Source: DATFQE01 sp963738205
Lineage (GTDB): Bacteria; Actinomycetota; Thermoleophilia; Gaiellales; Gaiellaceae
Assembly (NCBI GenBank): GCA_963738205.1
Contig: CAVTVQ010000009.1
Span: 402,750-466,749, forward strand
DNA length: 64,000 nucleotides
Direction: 5' to 3'
Part shown: piece by piece, positions 7,859 through 15,103 of the stretch
How the letters are laid out: each line of letters opens with the position of its first letter
How positions within the stretch are numbered: the first letter of the stretch is position 1
Translations under genes and position numbers: made by a program
Notes under the pieces: model-generated
What the model saw: the letters and a program-made list of their open reading frames with translations, nothing else
What the model was told of the DNA's origin: nothing
The model's database searches: none

Positions 7859-8191
7859 ATGGCGCAAAAAGTAAGCCTGATCGTCTATCCGGCAAAGGAC
7901 TTAGCGTCTGCCAAGGCTCTCTTCACCAAATTCCTCGCTAGCGATCCCTACGTCGATGGCCCGTATTACGTGGGCTACAGGGCTGGTGATCTGGAAGTCG
8001 GCCTGGATCCAAACGGCGAAGCGGTTGTCGGCTACGTCGATGTCGTCGACATCAAAAGCAGCCTTCAGGGCCTAGTCGATGCGGGAGCCCAAATCCACCA
8101 GGACATAAAGGATGTCGCTGAAGGCCTCCTGATTGCCCAAGTGAGAGACCCTGGTGGAAATATTCTCGGCCTTAGGCAGCTTCCAAAATAA
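7859..8191 (+). CDS. VOC (glyoxalase/bleomycin-resistance) family protein
   Basis: A 110-residue single VOC module with a good ribosome-binding site (GGGAGG) upstream of ATG 7859. The paired beta-alpha-beta-beta-beta pattern is evident, ending VRDPGGNILGLRQ, the usual metal-site glutamate region, where the expected E is L. Codon use (TTA, CTA, AAA, a TAA stop) is distinctly less GC-rich than both neighbours, suggesting recent acquisition. Function beyond the fold is unknown. Confidence 0.8.
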   Translation: MAQKVSLIVYPAKDLASAKALFTKFLASDPYVDGPYYVGYRAGDLEVGLDPNGEAVVGYVDVVDIKSSLQGLVDAGAQIHQDIKDVAEGLLIAQVRDPGGNILGLRQLPK

Positions 8192-8257
8192 CCCACGCCT
8201 CGCCGCCCTACCGCCCATCGGACGAAGGGCGGTGAGCGAGGGCGTACACTGCCGCGG

Positions 8258-8641
8258 ATGGGTCGCTCGCTCGCCGTTGCCGCCCTCATCGGGTGGGGCG
8301 TCAACATTGCCGCCCTGCTCGTGATCGACTGGCTGTTCGACGGCGTCGAGATCGGACGCTGGGGATCGCTTCTGCTCGGTGCTGCGGTGCTCGGGGTGGC
8401 GAACACGATCGTCAAGCCGGTGCTCGCCCTGCTCACCTTGCCGCTGATCCTGGTCACGCTGGGGCTCTTCTACTTCGTGCTCAACGTCGCGATGCTCGCG
8501 CTCGCCGAGTGGGTGGCTCCTGACTTCACGATCGACGGCTTCTGGACATACGTCGGCGCCACGATCGTCGTCTGGCTCGTCAACTGGCTCCTGCGCGCGC
8601 TGCTCGACTCGGTGCTGGACGAGCGCTCCCTCGCCGTCTAG
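8258..8641 (+). CDS. Phage-holin-family (PF04020-like) integral membrane protein
   Basis: A 127-residue protein with four predicted transmembrane helices (about residues 5-25, 35-60, 63-85, 95-115) and the family-typical NTIVKPVLALLTLPLILVT, then LGLFYFVLN. This family is widespread in bacterial chromosomes and despite its name is not tied to prophages. It lies alone upstream of the two-component system, with 146 bases between them. Confidence 0.8.
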   Translation: MGRSLAVAALIGWGVNIAALLVIDWLFDGVEIGRWGSLLLGAAVLGVANTIVKPVLALLTLPLILVTLGLFYFVLNVAMLALAEWVAPDFTIDGFWTYVGATIVVWLVNWLLRALLDSVLDERSLAV

Positions 8642-8787
8642 TCGCTAACGACTTCCCCGCTAGGTGCCGAGAAGGGTTTTACTAGGACTTAAGGAAGCTC
8701 ACCTACACTTACGACCCAAACCGGCTTTGCGGCCGCCCCGCCGGGGCTTTGAGGGAACCGCACGACTGCCGTGAAGAGACGAGGCCG

Positions 8788-9150
8788 TTGAACACTGCGC
8801 GCACCATTCTGATCTGCGAGGACGAGGCCGCCCTGCGCGAGCTCGTCCGGGTCTCGCTGGGGAACGGCTACGGCTTCCTCGAGGCGCAGGACGGCCACGA
8901 AGCGCTGGAGCTCGCGCGTGAGCACAAGCCGGATGTCGTCGTGCTCGACCTGATGCTGCCAGGGTTGAGCGGCCTCGATGTGCTCGCGCAGCTGCGCGCG
9001 GAATCGAACGACAGCAAGCTGCCGGTCGTCGTGATCAGCGCCTGGGGCGATGCGCGCGACGAGGCCTTCGCGGCCGGGGCCGACCGCTTCGTGCTGAAGC
9101 CGTTCATCCCCGACGACCTGCGCGCGGTGGTGGAGGAGCTCGTCCCGTGA
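8788..9150 (+). CDS. Single-domain response regulator
   Basis: A 120-residue receiver domain only. The phosphoacceptor is D54 in VVVLDLMLPG, the acidic pocket is CEDE (residues 10-13), and the conserved lysine is in VLKPF. Start TTG 8788 is chosen because it begins immediately before the first beta strand and follows a GACGAGG Shine-Dalgarno-like sequence; the longer TTG at 8749 adds non-conserved residues. The stop overlaps the histidine kinase GTG by 4 bases, so the pair is translationally coupled. There is no output domain, so it probably signals by protein contact or in a phosphorelay. Confidence 0.88.
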   Translation: MNTARTILICEDEAALRELVRVSLGNGYGFLEAQDGHEALELAREHKPDVVVLDLMLPGLSGLDVLAQLRAESNDSKLPVVVISAWGDARDEAFAAGADRFVLKPFIPDDLRAVVEELVP

Positions 9151-10661
9151 AACGGCATTCGCTTCCGCTTGCGGCGCGGACGCTCTTCCCCACGGCCCTC
9201 GTCGCCGTGCTCGTCGCGGCCACGTTCACGGTCATGCTGCTGGCCGTTTCCGCCTTCCGCGAGGCCGAGCGGCGTGAGGCCCACTCCCGCGACGTGACGG
9301 TCGCCACCCTTCGCGCCGAGCAGCTCGTGGTCGACCTGGAGGCCGCGCTGCGCGGCTTCGCGTTGACGCAGAATCCGGTGTTCGAGCAGACGCTCAGGCG
9401 CACCCGCGACTCGCTGAAGGCCGAGCTTGCCGAGCTGCAGCAGCTTGTCTCCGACAGCCCCGAGCAGCGCGCGCGCAGCCGTCGGCTTGCTGACGCGATC
9501 AACGAGTACGAGGACTACTACGTCTTCCCGCTCCTCGGGGTCGCACGGACGAACCCGGAGGAGGTGAGGTCCCCACTGGCTGTGCGCGAGGGCCGCACCT
9601 ACACGAACCCGATCCGCCGTCAGTTCACCACCCTGCTGAACGCCGAGGATCGACTCGCCCACAGCAGCGCGAAGTCGGCCGACAACCGCTGGGCGGCAGC
9701 CCTGACGCTCGGAATCGGCGGGCTGATCGCGATCGCGGCGGCGATGCTGGCCTTCGGCGTCTACCTCGCACGCTCGATCGCGCGGCCCGTGCGCGAGGTC
9801 GCCAACGCCGCGACCCGCCTGGCGGACGGTCACCTCGAGCAGCGCCTCAAGGAGGGCGGGCCCGGCGAGGTCGGCGAGCTGACACGCGCGTTCAACGCGA
9901 TGGCCGAGAAGCTGGAGCGCAACCGCGACGAGCTTCAGGCGCAGAACGAGCAGCTCCGCGAGAGCGAACGGCTCAAGTCCGAGCTCGTCAGCATCGTCTC
10001 GCACGAGCTGCGGACGCCGCTCGCGAGCGTGCTCGGCTTCACGAGCCTCCTGATGACCCGCGACTTCGACGAGGAGACGCGGCGTCGCTACCTGGGGATC
10101 GTGGACGCACAGGCGCGTCGGCTCGGGTCGCTCATCGACGACTTCCTAGACGCGCGGCGCCTGGAGCAGGGCAAGCTCGAGCTCGCCCGCGAGGCGATCG
10201 ACGTGGCCGGGCTGCTGCGCGAGCAGGCCGAGCTCTTCGCCCGCCAGAGCGAGCGGCACCGCGTCGACGTCGCCCTGCCGCCTGGACCGCTGGCGGTTCG
10301 CGGCGACCGGGACCGGCTCGCGCAGGTCGTCGGCAATTTGCTCTCGAATGCGATCAAGTACTCGCCTGAGGGCGGTACCGTCGAGCTCGTGGCCGAGCGA
10401 GAGAACGGGACCGTGCGCGTTCAGGTGCGCGATCAGGGCGTCGGCATCCCTGCCGAGCAACAAGCACAGATCTTCACACGCTTCTTCCGCGGCGACGCCG
10501 CGGCGAGCGGCATCGCTGGTACGGGCCTAGGTCTCGCCGTTTCGCGCGAGATCGTCGAGGCGCACGGCGGCAGGATCGGGTTCACCAGCGCGGAACGAGA
10601 AGGCTCGACCTTCTGGCTCGAGCTGCCCGCCGCCGACGGACGCGGAAAGGAGAATGCATGA
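9147..10661 (+). CDS. Membrane sensor histidine kinase (CHASE3-like, HAMP, HisKA, HATPase)
   Basis: A 504-residue kinase. The N-terminal transmembrane helix (about 10-33) and second helix (about 185-210) enclose an extracytoplasmic helical, CHASE3-like sensor with the ALRGFALTQNPVFEQ motif. It is followed by HAMP, HisKA (SIVSHELRTPLASVLGF, phosphoacceptor His) and a complete HATPase with N box NAIKYSPEGG, G1 DQGVGIP and G2 GTGLGLAVSREIVEAHGG. It autophosphorylates and presumably passes phosphate to the coupled upstream receiver. Its stop overlaps the next gene's ATG. Confidence 0.92.
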   Translation: MKRHSLPLAARTLFPTALVAVLVAATFTVMLLAVSAFREAERREAHSRDVTVATLRAEQLVVDLEAALRGFALTQNPVFEQTLRRTRDSLKAELAELQQLVSDSPEQRARSRRLADAINEYEDYYVFPLLGVARTNPEEVRSPLAVREGRTYTNPIRRQFTTLLNAEDRLAHSSAKSADNRWAAALTLGIGGLIAIAAAMLAFGVYLARSIARPVREVANAATRLADGHLEQRLKEGGPGEVGELTRAFNAMAEKLERNRDELQAQNEQLRESERLKSELVSIVSHELRTPLASVLGFTSLLMTRDFDEETRRRYLGIVDAQARRLGSLIDDFLDARRLEQGKLELAREAIDVAGLLREQAELFARQSERHRVDVALPPGPLAVRGDRDRLAQVVGNLLSNAIKYSPEGGTVELVAERENGTVRVQVRDQGVGIPAEQQAQIFTRFFRGDAAASGIAGTGLGLAVSREIVEAHGGRIGFTSAEREGSTFWLELPAADGRGKENA

Positions 10662-11119
10662 GACGCACGCTGCAGTTCGTACTTGTCCTCGGGGGGCTCG
10701 GAGTCTTCTTCACCGCGCTCGCGCCGGCAGCACAGGCGCTGGACAAGCCCGGGACGATCAGGATCACCACGCGCGAGGTCGCGCACCGCATCATCGACCA
10801 GGGTCCGCGGGGCCGCGGGATCGGCGACATGGAGCTGACCCGGTCGCTGCTCTACAACAAGGGCGTCACGCCGCGCGCGATCGGCCACGCCGAGGTCGTC
10901 TGCACCTTCACGGGCCTGCGCTCGCGCATGTGCAACGGCACGTACTTCCTGCCGAAGGGGAAGATCGTCGTCGCCGGAGCGCTGGTCTTCAGGCAGTTCT
11001 ACGAGCTCGCCGTCCTCGGCGGCACGGGGTTGTACGCGAACGTGCAGGGCTCGCTCACGGTGACGGCGATCCGGCCGCAGCCGCGGCGCGACTTCCTCAC
11101 CTTCAGGCTCGTCATCTGA
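10658..11119 (+). CDS. Secreted dirigent/allene-oxide-cyclase-barrel-like protein
   Basis: A 153-residue protein with a signal peptide (residues 1-29, ending APAAQA). The mature part is beta-rich with two cysteines (VVCTFTG and SRMCNGTYFLPKGKI) and the typical barrel segment LAVLGGTGLYANVQGSLTV, seen in dirigent-like and allene oxide cyclase-like bacterial proteins. ATG overlaps the histidine kinase stop (ATGA), so it is co-translated with the two-component system and may be its exported target or sensor accessory. No enzymatic role is shown. Confidence 0.7.
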   Translation: MRRTLQFVLVLGGLGVFFTALAPAAQALDKPGTIRITTREVAHRIIDQGPRGRGIGDMELTRSLLYNKGVTPRAIGHAEVVCTFTGLRSRMCNGTYFLPKGKIVVAGALVFRQFYELAVLGGTGLYANVQGSLTVTAIRPQPRRDFLTFRLVI

Positions 11120-11177
11120 CCTCCCCCGATCGGGGGATGAACGGGCTCGTGACAGGCGCGACAATCGTGCGGCTTCC

Positions 11178-11396
11178 GTGATCGACGACCTGCCGCTGAG
11201 TCCCGAGCTCGTCCTCGTGGCGCCGCCCGAGGTGGCGCAGCGGGCCCGGGCGTCGTTGGCCGAGCCGCCGCCCGCTCCGGACCGGCCGAACTCCGACCTC
11301 GGTCGCGGGGAGATCGCGGCCGTCTACGCCGTTTCGCTTGCCGTCACGCTCGTCCCGCTCGCGCTCACCCTGCTCGCCGTTCCCGGCCGCCACTAA
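11178..11396 (+). CDS. Small single-pass membrane protein
   Basis: A 72-residue protein from GTG 11178: a proline- and alanine-rich N-terminal half and a C-terminal hydrophobic helix (AAVYAVSLAVTLVPLALTLLAV). No family recognised. It lies between the dirigent-like gene and the CBS gene on the same strand. Codon-position GC bias looks coding, but the short length leaves doubt. Confidence 0.45.
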   Translation: MIDDLPLSPELVLVAPPEVAQRARASLAEPPPAPDRPNSDLGRGEIAAVYAVSLAVTLVPLALTLLAVPGRH

Positions 11397-11447
11397 CCGG
11401 TCGGCGCGGCTGCGCTGGCCCCGCGCGTGCGATAGCCTCGCGCGTTC

Positions 11448-11834
11448 ATGGCGACGCTCGGCGAGCTGATGACGCGCGAAGTGCTGGAGGTCGCGCCCGA
11501 GGACACGCTCGGGCAGGCGGCCGAGGCGATGGTCGAGCGCGGCGTCGGCTCGGCCGTGGTCAGCGACTTCGGACGCCTGATCGGGATCCTCACCGAGCGC
11601 GACGTGTTGCGTGCGGTCGCCGGACGGGTCCATTCCAGTGAGGCGCGCGTGCGCGAGTGGATGACGGCCGAACCGGTGACCGCGACGGTGTCGACCGACC
11701 TGGCGGAGGCTGCCCGCACGATGCTCGACCAGGGCTTCCGGCACCTGCCGGTCGTCGACGACGAGCGTGCGATCGGGATCGTCAGCATCCGCGACGTCGT
11801 CGAGTGGACCGTCGGCGACGCGGAGAAGAGCTAG
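11448..11834 (+). CDS. CBS-domain pair protein
   Basis: A 128-residue protein consisting of two tandem CBS motifs: GELMTREVLEVAPEDTLGQA (about 4-60) and VREWMTAEPVTATVSTDLAE (about 65-125), each ending with the typical GIxTERDVLR / GIVSIRDVV strand. Such stand-alone pairs bind adenine nucleotides and regulate partners. It converges on the REC-HD-GYP gene with only 7 bases between stop codons. A second CBS protein lies at the right end of the window. Confidence 0.9.
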   Translation: MATLGELMTREVLEVAPEDTLGQAAEAMVERGVGSAVVSDFGRLIGILTERDVLRAVAGRVHSSEARVREWMTAEPVTATVSTDLAEAARTMLDQGFRHLPVVDDERAIGIVSIRDVVEWTVGDAEKS

Positions 11835-11841
11835 CAGGGTT

Positions 11842-12906
11842 TTAAGCCGCGAAGCTGCGCTGGATGGCGCGGAGCGCCGGCTCTCGCTGCACGAACGCGC
11901 GCACGACGTCCGGATCGAACTGACGCGCAGACTGGCGCAGGATCTCGTCGCCGGCCGCCTTCCAGCTCCCGGCCGGCCGGTAGGGCCGGTCGCTCGTCAT
12001 CGCGTCGAGCGTGTCCGCCACGGCGAAAACCCGCGCGGACAGGGGGATGTCCGTCCCGGTGAGGCCGTCGGGGTAGCCCGCGCCGTCCCAGCGCTCGTGA
12101 TGGGAGCGGACGACGCGGAGCCCTTCGCCCTGCAGGAACGCCACGCCGCCGAGCACCTGCTCGCCGAGCACCGTGTGCGTCTCCATCAGCCGCTGCTCCT
12201 GGTCGTCGAGCGGCTTGGGCTTGCGCAGGATGCGGTCGGGGATGCCGATCTTGCCGACGTCGTGCAGCAGGAAGCCGTACTCCGTGCTCGGGTCCTCGAG
12301 CAGGCCCGGCGCGAGCCCAGCCGTCAGCTCGACCGCGTAGCGCTGCACACGCTGTGAGTGCTCGCGGGTCCCGGTGTCCTTCGACTCGAGTGCGCTCGCG
12401 AGCGCGGCGACAGTCTCGCGGTAGGCCTTCTGCACCAGCACCCGTTGCCCGCGCTCGATCTCGAGCAGGTGCCGCAGGTCCTGCGCGTAGACCAGCATCT
12501 GCTCGTCCTCGAAGCCGCGCCGCTGCGACCGGAACGGGACACCGAAGCGGCCGCCGGCGAGGCGCTCGACCACGGACAGCAGCTCGAGCGGGCTGAACGG
12601 CTTGCGCAGCAGGGCGTCGGCTCCCGCCTTGTCCGCCTCCGCCTGCGTTCCGGCCTCCGAGCCGCTCAGCAGCACGATCGCCACGTCGCTGGTGGCCGGG
12701 TCGTCCTTCAGGGCCCGGCAGAGCTCGAGGCCGGTCATACCCGGCATGCTGACGTCGAGCACCAGCACGTCCGGCTTGCGCAGCGCCATGCGCTCGACGG
12801 CGCCGCTCGCGCTGTCGGCCTCGTCCACCTCGAAGTCGAACACCTCACAGGTCGTGCGAACGAGGGCTCTCAGCCCGGGATCGTCGTCAACGAGCAGCAA
12901 CCTCAC
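11842..12906 (-). CDS. Response regulator with HD-GYP c-di-GMP phosphodiesterase domain (RpfG-like)
   Basis: A 354-residue regulator that would hydrolyse cyclic di-GMP when phosphorylated. The receiver has D51 in LVLDVSMPG and acidic residues DDD at 7-9. The HD-GYP half retains the metal motifs HDVGKIGIPD and HHERWDGAGYPDGLTG. The GTG start follows an AAGGGGG Shine-Dalgarno sequence. Its cognate kinase is not adjacent; the orphan-like kinases in this window are candidates. Together with the GGDEF-HD-GYP protein at 43502 it indicates active c-di-GMP turnover. Confidence 0.93.
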   Translation of the reverse strand: MRLLLVDDDPGLRALVRTTCEVFDFEVDEADSASGAVERMALRKPDVLVLDVSMPGMTGLELCRALKDDPATSDVAIVLLSGSEAGTQAEADKAGADALLRKPFSPLELLSVVERLAGGRFGVPFRSQRRGFEDEQMLVYAQDLRHLLEIERGQRVLVQKAYRETVAALASALESKDTGTREHSQRVQRYAVELTAGLAPGLLEDPSTEYGFLLHDVGKIGIPDRILRKPKPLDDQEQRLMETHTVLGEQVLGGVAFLQGEGLRVVRSHHERWDGAGYPDGLTGTDIPLSARVFAVADTLDAMTSDRPYRPAGSWKAAGDEILRQSARQFDPDVVRAFVQREPALRAIQRSFAA

Positions 12907-12984
12907 CGTGAACCCCCTTACGCACGTTGCCGCTCTCCCTTTCGGCCGCCGGGTCGAAACCCTTGAGCCCTGTCTGCGGGGGTT

Positions 12985-14295
12985 TTACCCGTTTCCGGCG
13001 ATTCGGTGCCCGGCTGCGGCCTGCAGTCCGACGGCCTTCTTCAGCACGCTGAGCGCCTCGTCCTTGCGGCCGTCCGCCTCGAGCAGCTCGGCGAGCCGCG
13101 AGTACGCCTGCACGAGGTAGCGATTGGGCGCCACCTCCAGCATCTCCGCAGCCAGCTCGTACAGCTCGATCGCACGGTCGCGCTCGCCGATCTCGTCGTA
13201 GATCTCGGCCAGCAGCGCGTAGGCGCGGCCCGCGTCCTGTGGGTCGGCCTCGGCCAGCCGGCCCGAGATCGCCATCGCGAGCGACGCCGCCTCCTCGTTG
13301 TCGCCGAGCTTGGCGAGCGCACGTGCCTGCTCCAACGAGAAGACGGCGTGCTCGAGCGGGCTGCCGCTGTCGCCCAGGAGGTCGCTCGCCTTGCGGGCGA
13401 GCTCGAGGCCGCGCTCGGCGTGGCCCCGGTCGATCTGGATGTGCGCGAGCAGCTGGTGCGCGCGGGCGGTCTGGTACGTGTGCTCGGTGAGCTCGAGGAT
13501 GTCGAGCGCCTTGCGGGCGTAGCGGGCCGCTGAGCGATTGTCGTTGCGGAAGCTGTGCAGGCGCGACTGCGACCAGAAGAGGCGTGCCAGCACGAGCGGG
13601 TCGTTGGAGTCGTTGGCCACGGCGAGCGTCTGGCCCAGCAGCTCCTCCGCGCGGGCCAGGTTGCCGTTGTCGATCAGCGCGTTGGCGAGCAGCACCGAGA
13701 AGCGCACGGTGTTGACGAAGTCGTCCTGCTCCTGCGCGTGTGCGAGCGAGCCCTCGAACACGCCGATCGCCGCCTCGAGCTCCCCAACCATGGCGTAGGC
13801 GCGGCCGAGCGTGTCGGAGACGGCTGCGTCGTCGCGCGTCTTCCGTCCGTTGCGCGCGAGCGCCGCCTCCAGGCGCTCGACGGCGCCGAGCGGGTTGCCC
13901 TCGCGGAAGGCCAGCTGGCCGAGGCCGGCCAGCGCGCGTGCCTCGTCCTCGGGCGTGCTCGCGCGCTCCAGCGCCTCGGTGAACAGGCGCTCGGCGGTCT
14001 CACGGTCCTCCAGGCGCATGGCGACGTCGGCGGCGACGAGCTCGTCCTCCTCGGCGAGCGCGCGCTCGCGTCCCGTCGCGAGGTAGTCCTCGCTCACCCC
14101 GAGCCGGCGGCCCATCTCGCGGAGCAGCTGCAGCGACGGAATCCGGTCTCCCGCCTCGATCCGGGAGATGTACGCGGGCGAGCACCCGGGGAAGGAGAGC
14201 TGCCGCTGGCTGAGGCCTGCAGCCTCGCGCGCGTCCTTCAAGCGGCGGCCGACGGCGGCCGGGTCATCAACGTGCGTTGACTTAAGTCGCGGCAA
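12985..14295 (-). CDS. XRE-family regulator with TPR array
   Basis: A 436-residue protein with an N-terminal helix-turn-helix (AAGLSQRQLSFPGCSPAYIS, then RIEAGDRIPSLQLLREMGRR) followed by about eight tetratricopeptide repeats spanning residues about 100-430. This architecture is typical of peptide- or protein-sensing regulators and of Actinobacteria-type SARP-independent regulators. The TTG start is preceded by AGGAG. The divergent upstream region (14296-14606) holds a perfect 16-bp palindrome and further hairpins that could be its operator. Confidence 0.87.
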   Translation of the reverse strand: MPRLKSTHVDDPAAVGRRLKDAREAAGLSQRQLSFPGCSPAYISRIEAGDRIPSLQLLREMGRRLGVSEDYLATGRERALAEEDELVAADVAMRLEDRETAERLFTEALERASTPEDEARALAGLGQLAFREGNPLGAVERLEAALARNGRKTRDDAAVSDTLGRAYAMVGELEAAIGVFEGSLAHAQEQDDFVNTVRFSVLLANALIDNGNLARAEELLGQTLAVANDSNDPLVLARLFWSQSRLHSFRNDNRSAARYARKALDILELTEHTYQTARAHQLLAHIQIDRGHAERGLELARKASDLLGDSGSPLEHAVFSLEQARALAKLGDNEEAASLAMAISGRLAEADPQDAGRAYALLAEIYDEIGERDRAIELYELAAEMLEVAPNRYLVQAYSRLAELLEADGRKDEALSVLKKAVGLQAAAGHRIAGNG

Positions 14296-14482
14296 TTCTA
14301 TACTCCTGTCTCTCGCGGCCCGCCGGCCTGGAATCGACTCGAAAGGTGGTCACTCCGTGACTCGTTTCACGCTGCTCGCGCTCGCGTCTTTCGTGTCTCT
14401 CGGCAATCGTTGGATACGGGCCTGTGTGGCCGTAGGCGGCGTCCGCTCATCCTAAACGGAAAGGCTGCGGCTCTCTCACGCG

Positions 14483-14498
14483 TCACTCGATCGAGTGA
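14483..14498. promoter_or_regulatory. Perfect 16-bp palindrome, candidate operator
   Basis: TCACTCGATCGAGTGA is an exact dyad without a spacer, the form expected for a dimeric helix-turn-helix regulator site. It lies between the divergent XRE-TPR gene and the MmcQ-like gene. Binding by the XRE-TPR protein is inference. Confidence 0.4.
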
Positions 14499-14549
14499 TA
14501 TGAAACGACACGACCGGCACCGACTGTAAACAACAGTCATCTGGTCGTC

Positions 14550-14582
14550 GGCCCGCCATGGTTCGCAGTGCCGTGGCGGGCC
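14550..14582. terminator. Strong GC hairpin, terminator or operator candidate
   Basis: GGCCCGCCATGG / CCGTGGCGGGCC form a 12-bp stem (one G-T wobble) around a 9-base loop. No T tract follows, and it sits only 25 bases before the MmcQ-like start, so it may act on that gene's leader instead of terminating. Confidence 0.4.
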
Positions 14583-14606
14583 GACTCATTTCTGCATGCT
14601 GGTGGC

Positions 14607-14963
14607 GTGCCCTCCTTGGACGCAGCCGAACGGATCCGGAAGCTCGCACTCGAATTGCCCGAGGTCTACGAGGACAGGCCCTGGGGCCACCCGGTCTTCA
14701 AGGTGGCGGACAACCGCATGTTCGCGTCGATGTCCGAGGTGGACGGTGCCGTCCGGCTGACCGTCAAGCTCACGCGCGAGGAACGCGAGATCGCGATGCT
14801 GCTGCCCTACGTGGAGAAGGCGAAGTACGTCGGCCGCTACGGGTGGGTCACGGCGGTCGTGCGCGACGAGGAATCGCTCGAGTCCGCGCTCGAATGGCTG
14901 CGCGAGAGCTACTGGCTCCGCGCGCCCGCCCACCTCCGTCACGCCGTCGAAGCCGACGACTGA
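14607..14963 (+). CDS. MmcQ/YjbR-family protein
   Basis: A 118-residue protein of the MmcQ/YjbR family (double-wing DNA-binding-like fold). Motifs include LELPEVYEDRPWGHPVFKVADNRMFA, split here as LPEVYEDRPWGHPVFKV then ADNRMFAS, and the C-terminal KYVGRYGWVTAVV...WLRESYWL. Start GTG 14607 fits the family N terminus (SLDAAERIRKLALELPE). Function in this family is poorly defined. Confidence 0.82.
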   Translation: MPSLDAAERIRKLALELPEVYEDRPWGHPVFKVADNRMFASMSEVDGAVRLTVKLTREEREIAMLLPYVEKAKYVGRYGWVTAVVRDEESLESALEWLRESYWLRAPAHLRHAVEADD

Positions 14964-14965
14964 GA

Positions 14966-15103
14966 TCAGTCCGCTTGCGGGTCGTCCTGCGCGGTCCCGC
15001 GCTCCTCTTCGGGGTCGGGGATCGGCGACCCCTCGAGCTCGTCGTTTCGGTCGTCTTCGCGCGGCTGGGACTCGCTCTGCTGCTCAGTATCCTTGGCTGC
15101 CAT
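14966..15103 (-). CDS. Small acidic hypothetical protein
   Basis: A 45-residue frame from an ATG that overlaps the divergent thrS start. The product (MAAKDTEQQSESQPREDDRN, then DELEGSPIPDPEEERG) is disordered and strongly acidic. It ends 2 bases after the MmcQ-like gene on the other strand. It could be a small real gene filling the gap or chance; no family recognised. Confidence 0.35.
   Translation of the reverse strand: MAAKDTEQQSESQPREDDRNDELEGSPIPDPEEERGTAQDDPQAD

Larger units (their letters stand above)
14296..14606. other. Divergent intergenic region with several inverted repeats
   Basis: No convincing gene. It holds GTCAC-TCC-GTGAC (about 14349-14361), the perfect palindrome TCACTCGATCGAGTGA (14483-14498), ACTGT-aaaca-ACAGT (about 14523-14537) and a 12-bp-stem hairpin at 14550-14582. 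A 32-codon GTG frame from about 14356 (MTRFTLLALASF...) begins like a signal peptide but lacks support. The region separates the XRE-TPR regulator from the MmcQ-like gene. Confidence 0.5.

Noticed and set aside
8258..8641. Prophage holin
   Set aside because: PF04020-type proteins are ordinary chromosomal membrane proteins, and no endolysin or phage structural genes are present.
8642..8787. Riboswitch upstream of the response regulator
   Set aside because: Only short GC hairpins are visible; no known riboswitch core (for example c-di-GMP type) could be matched.
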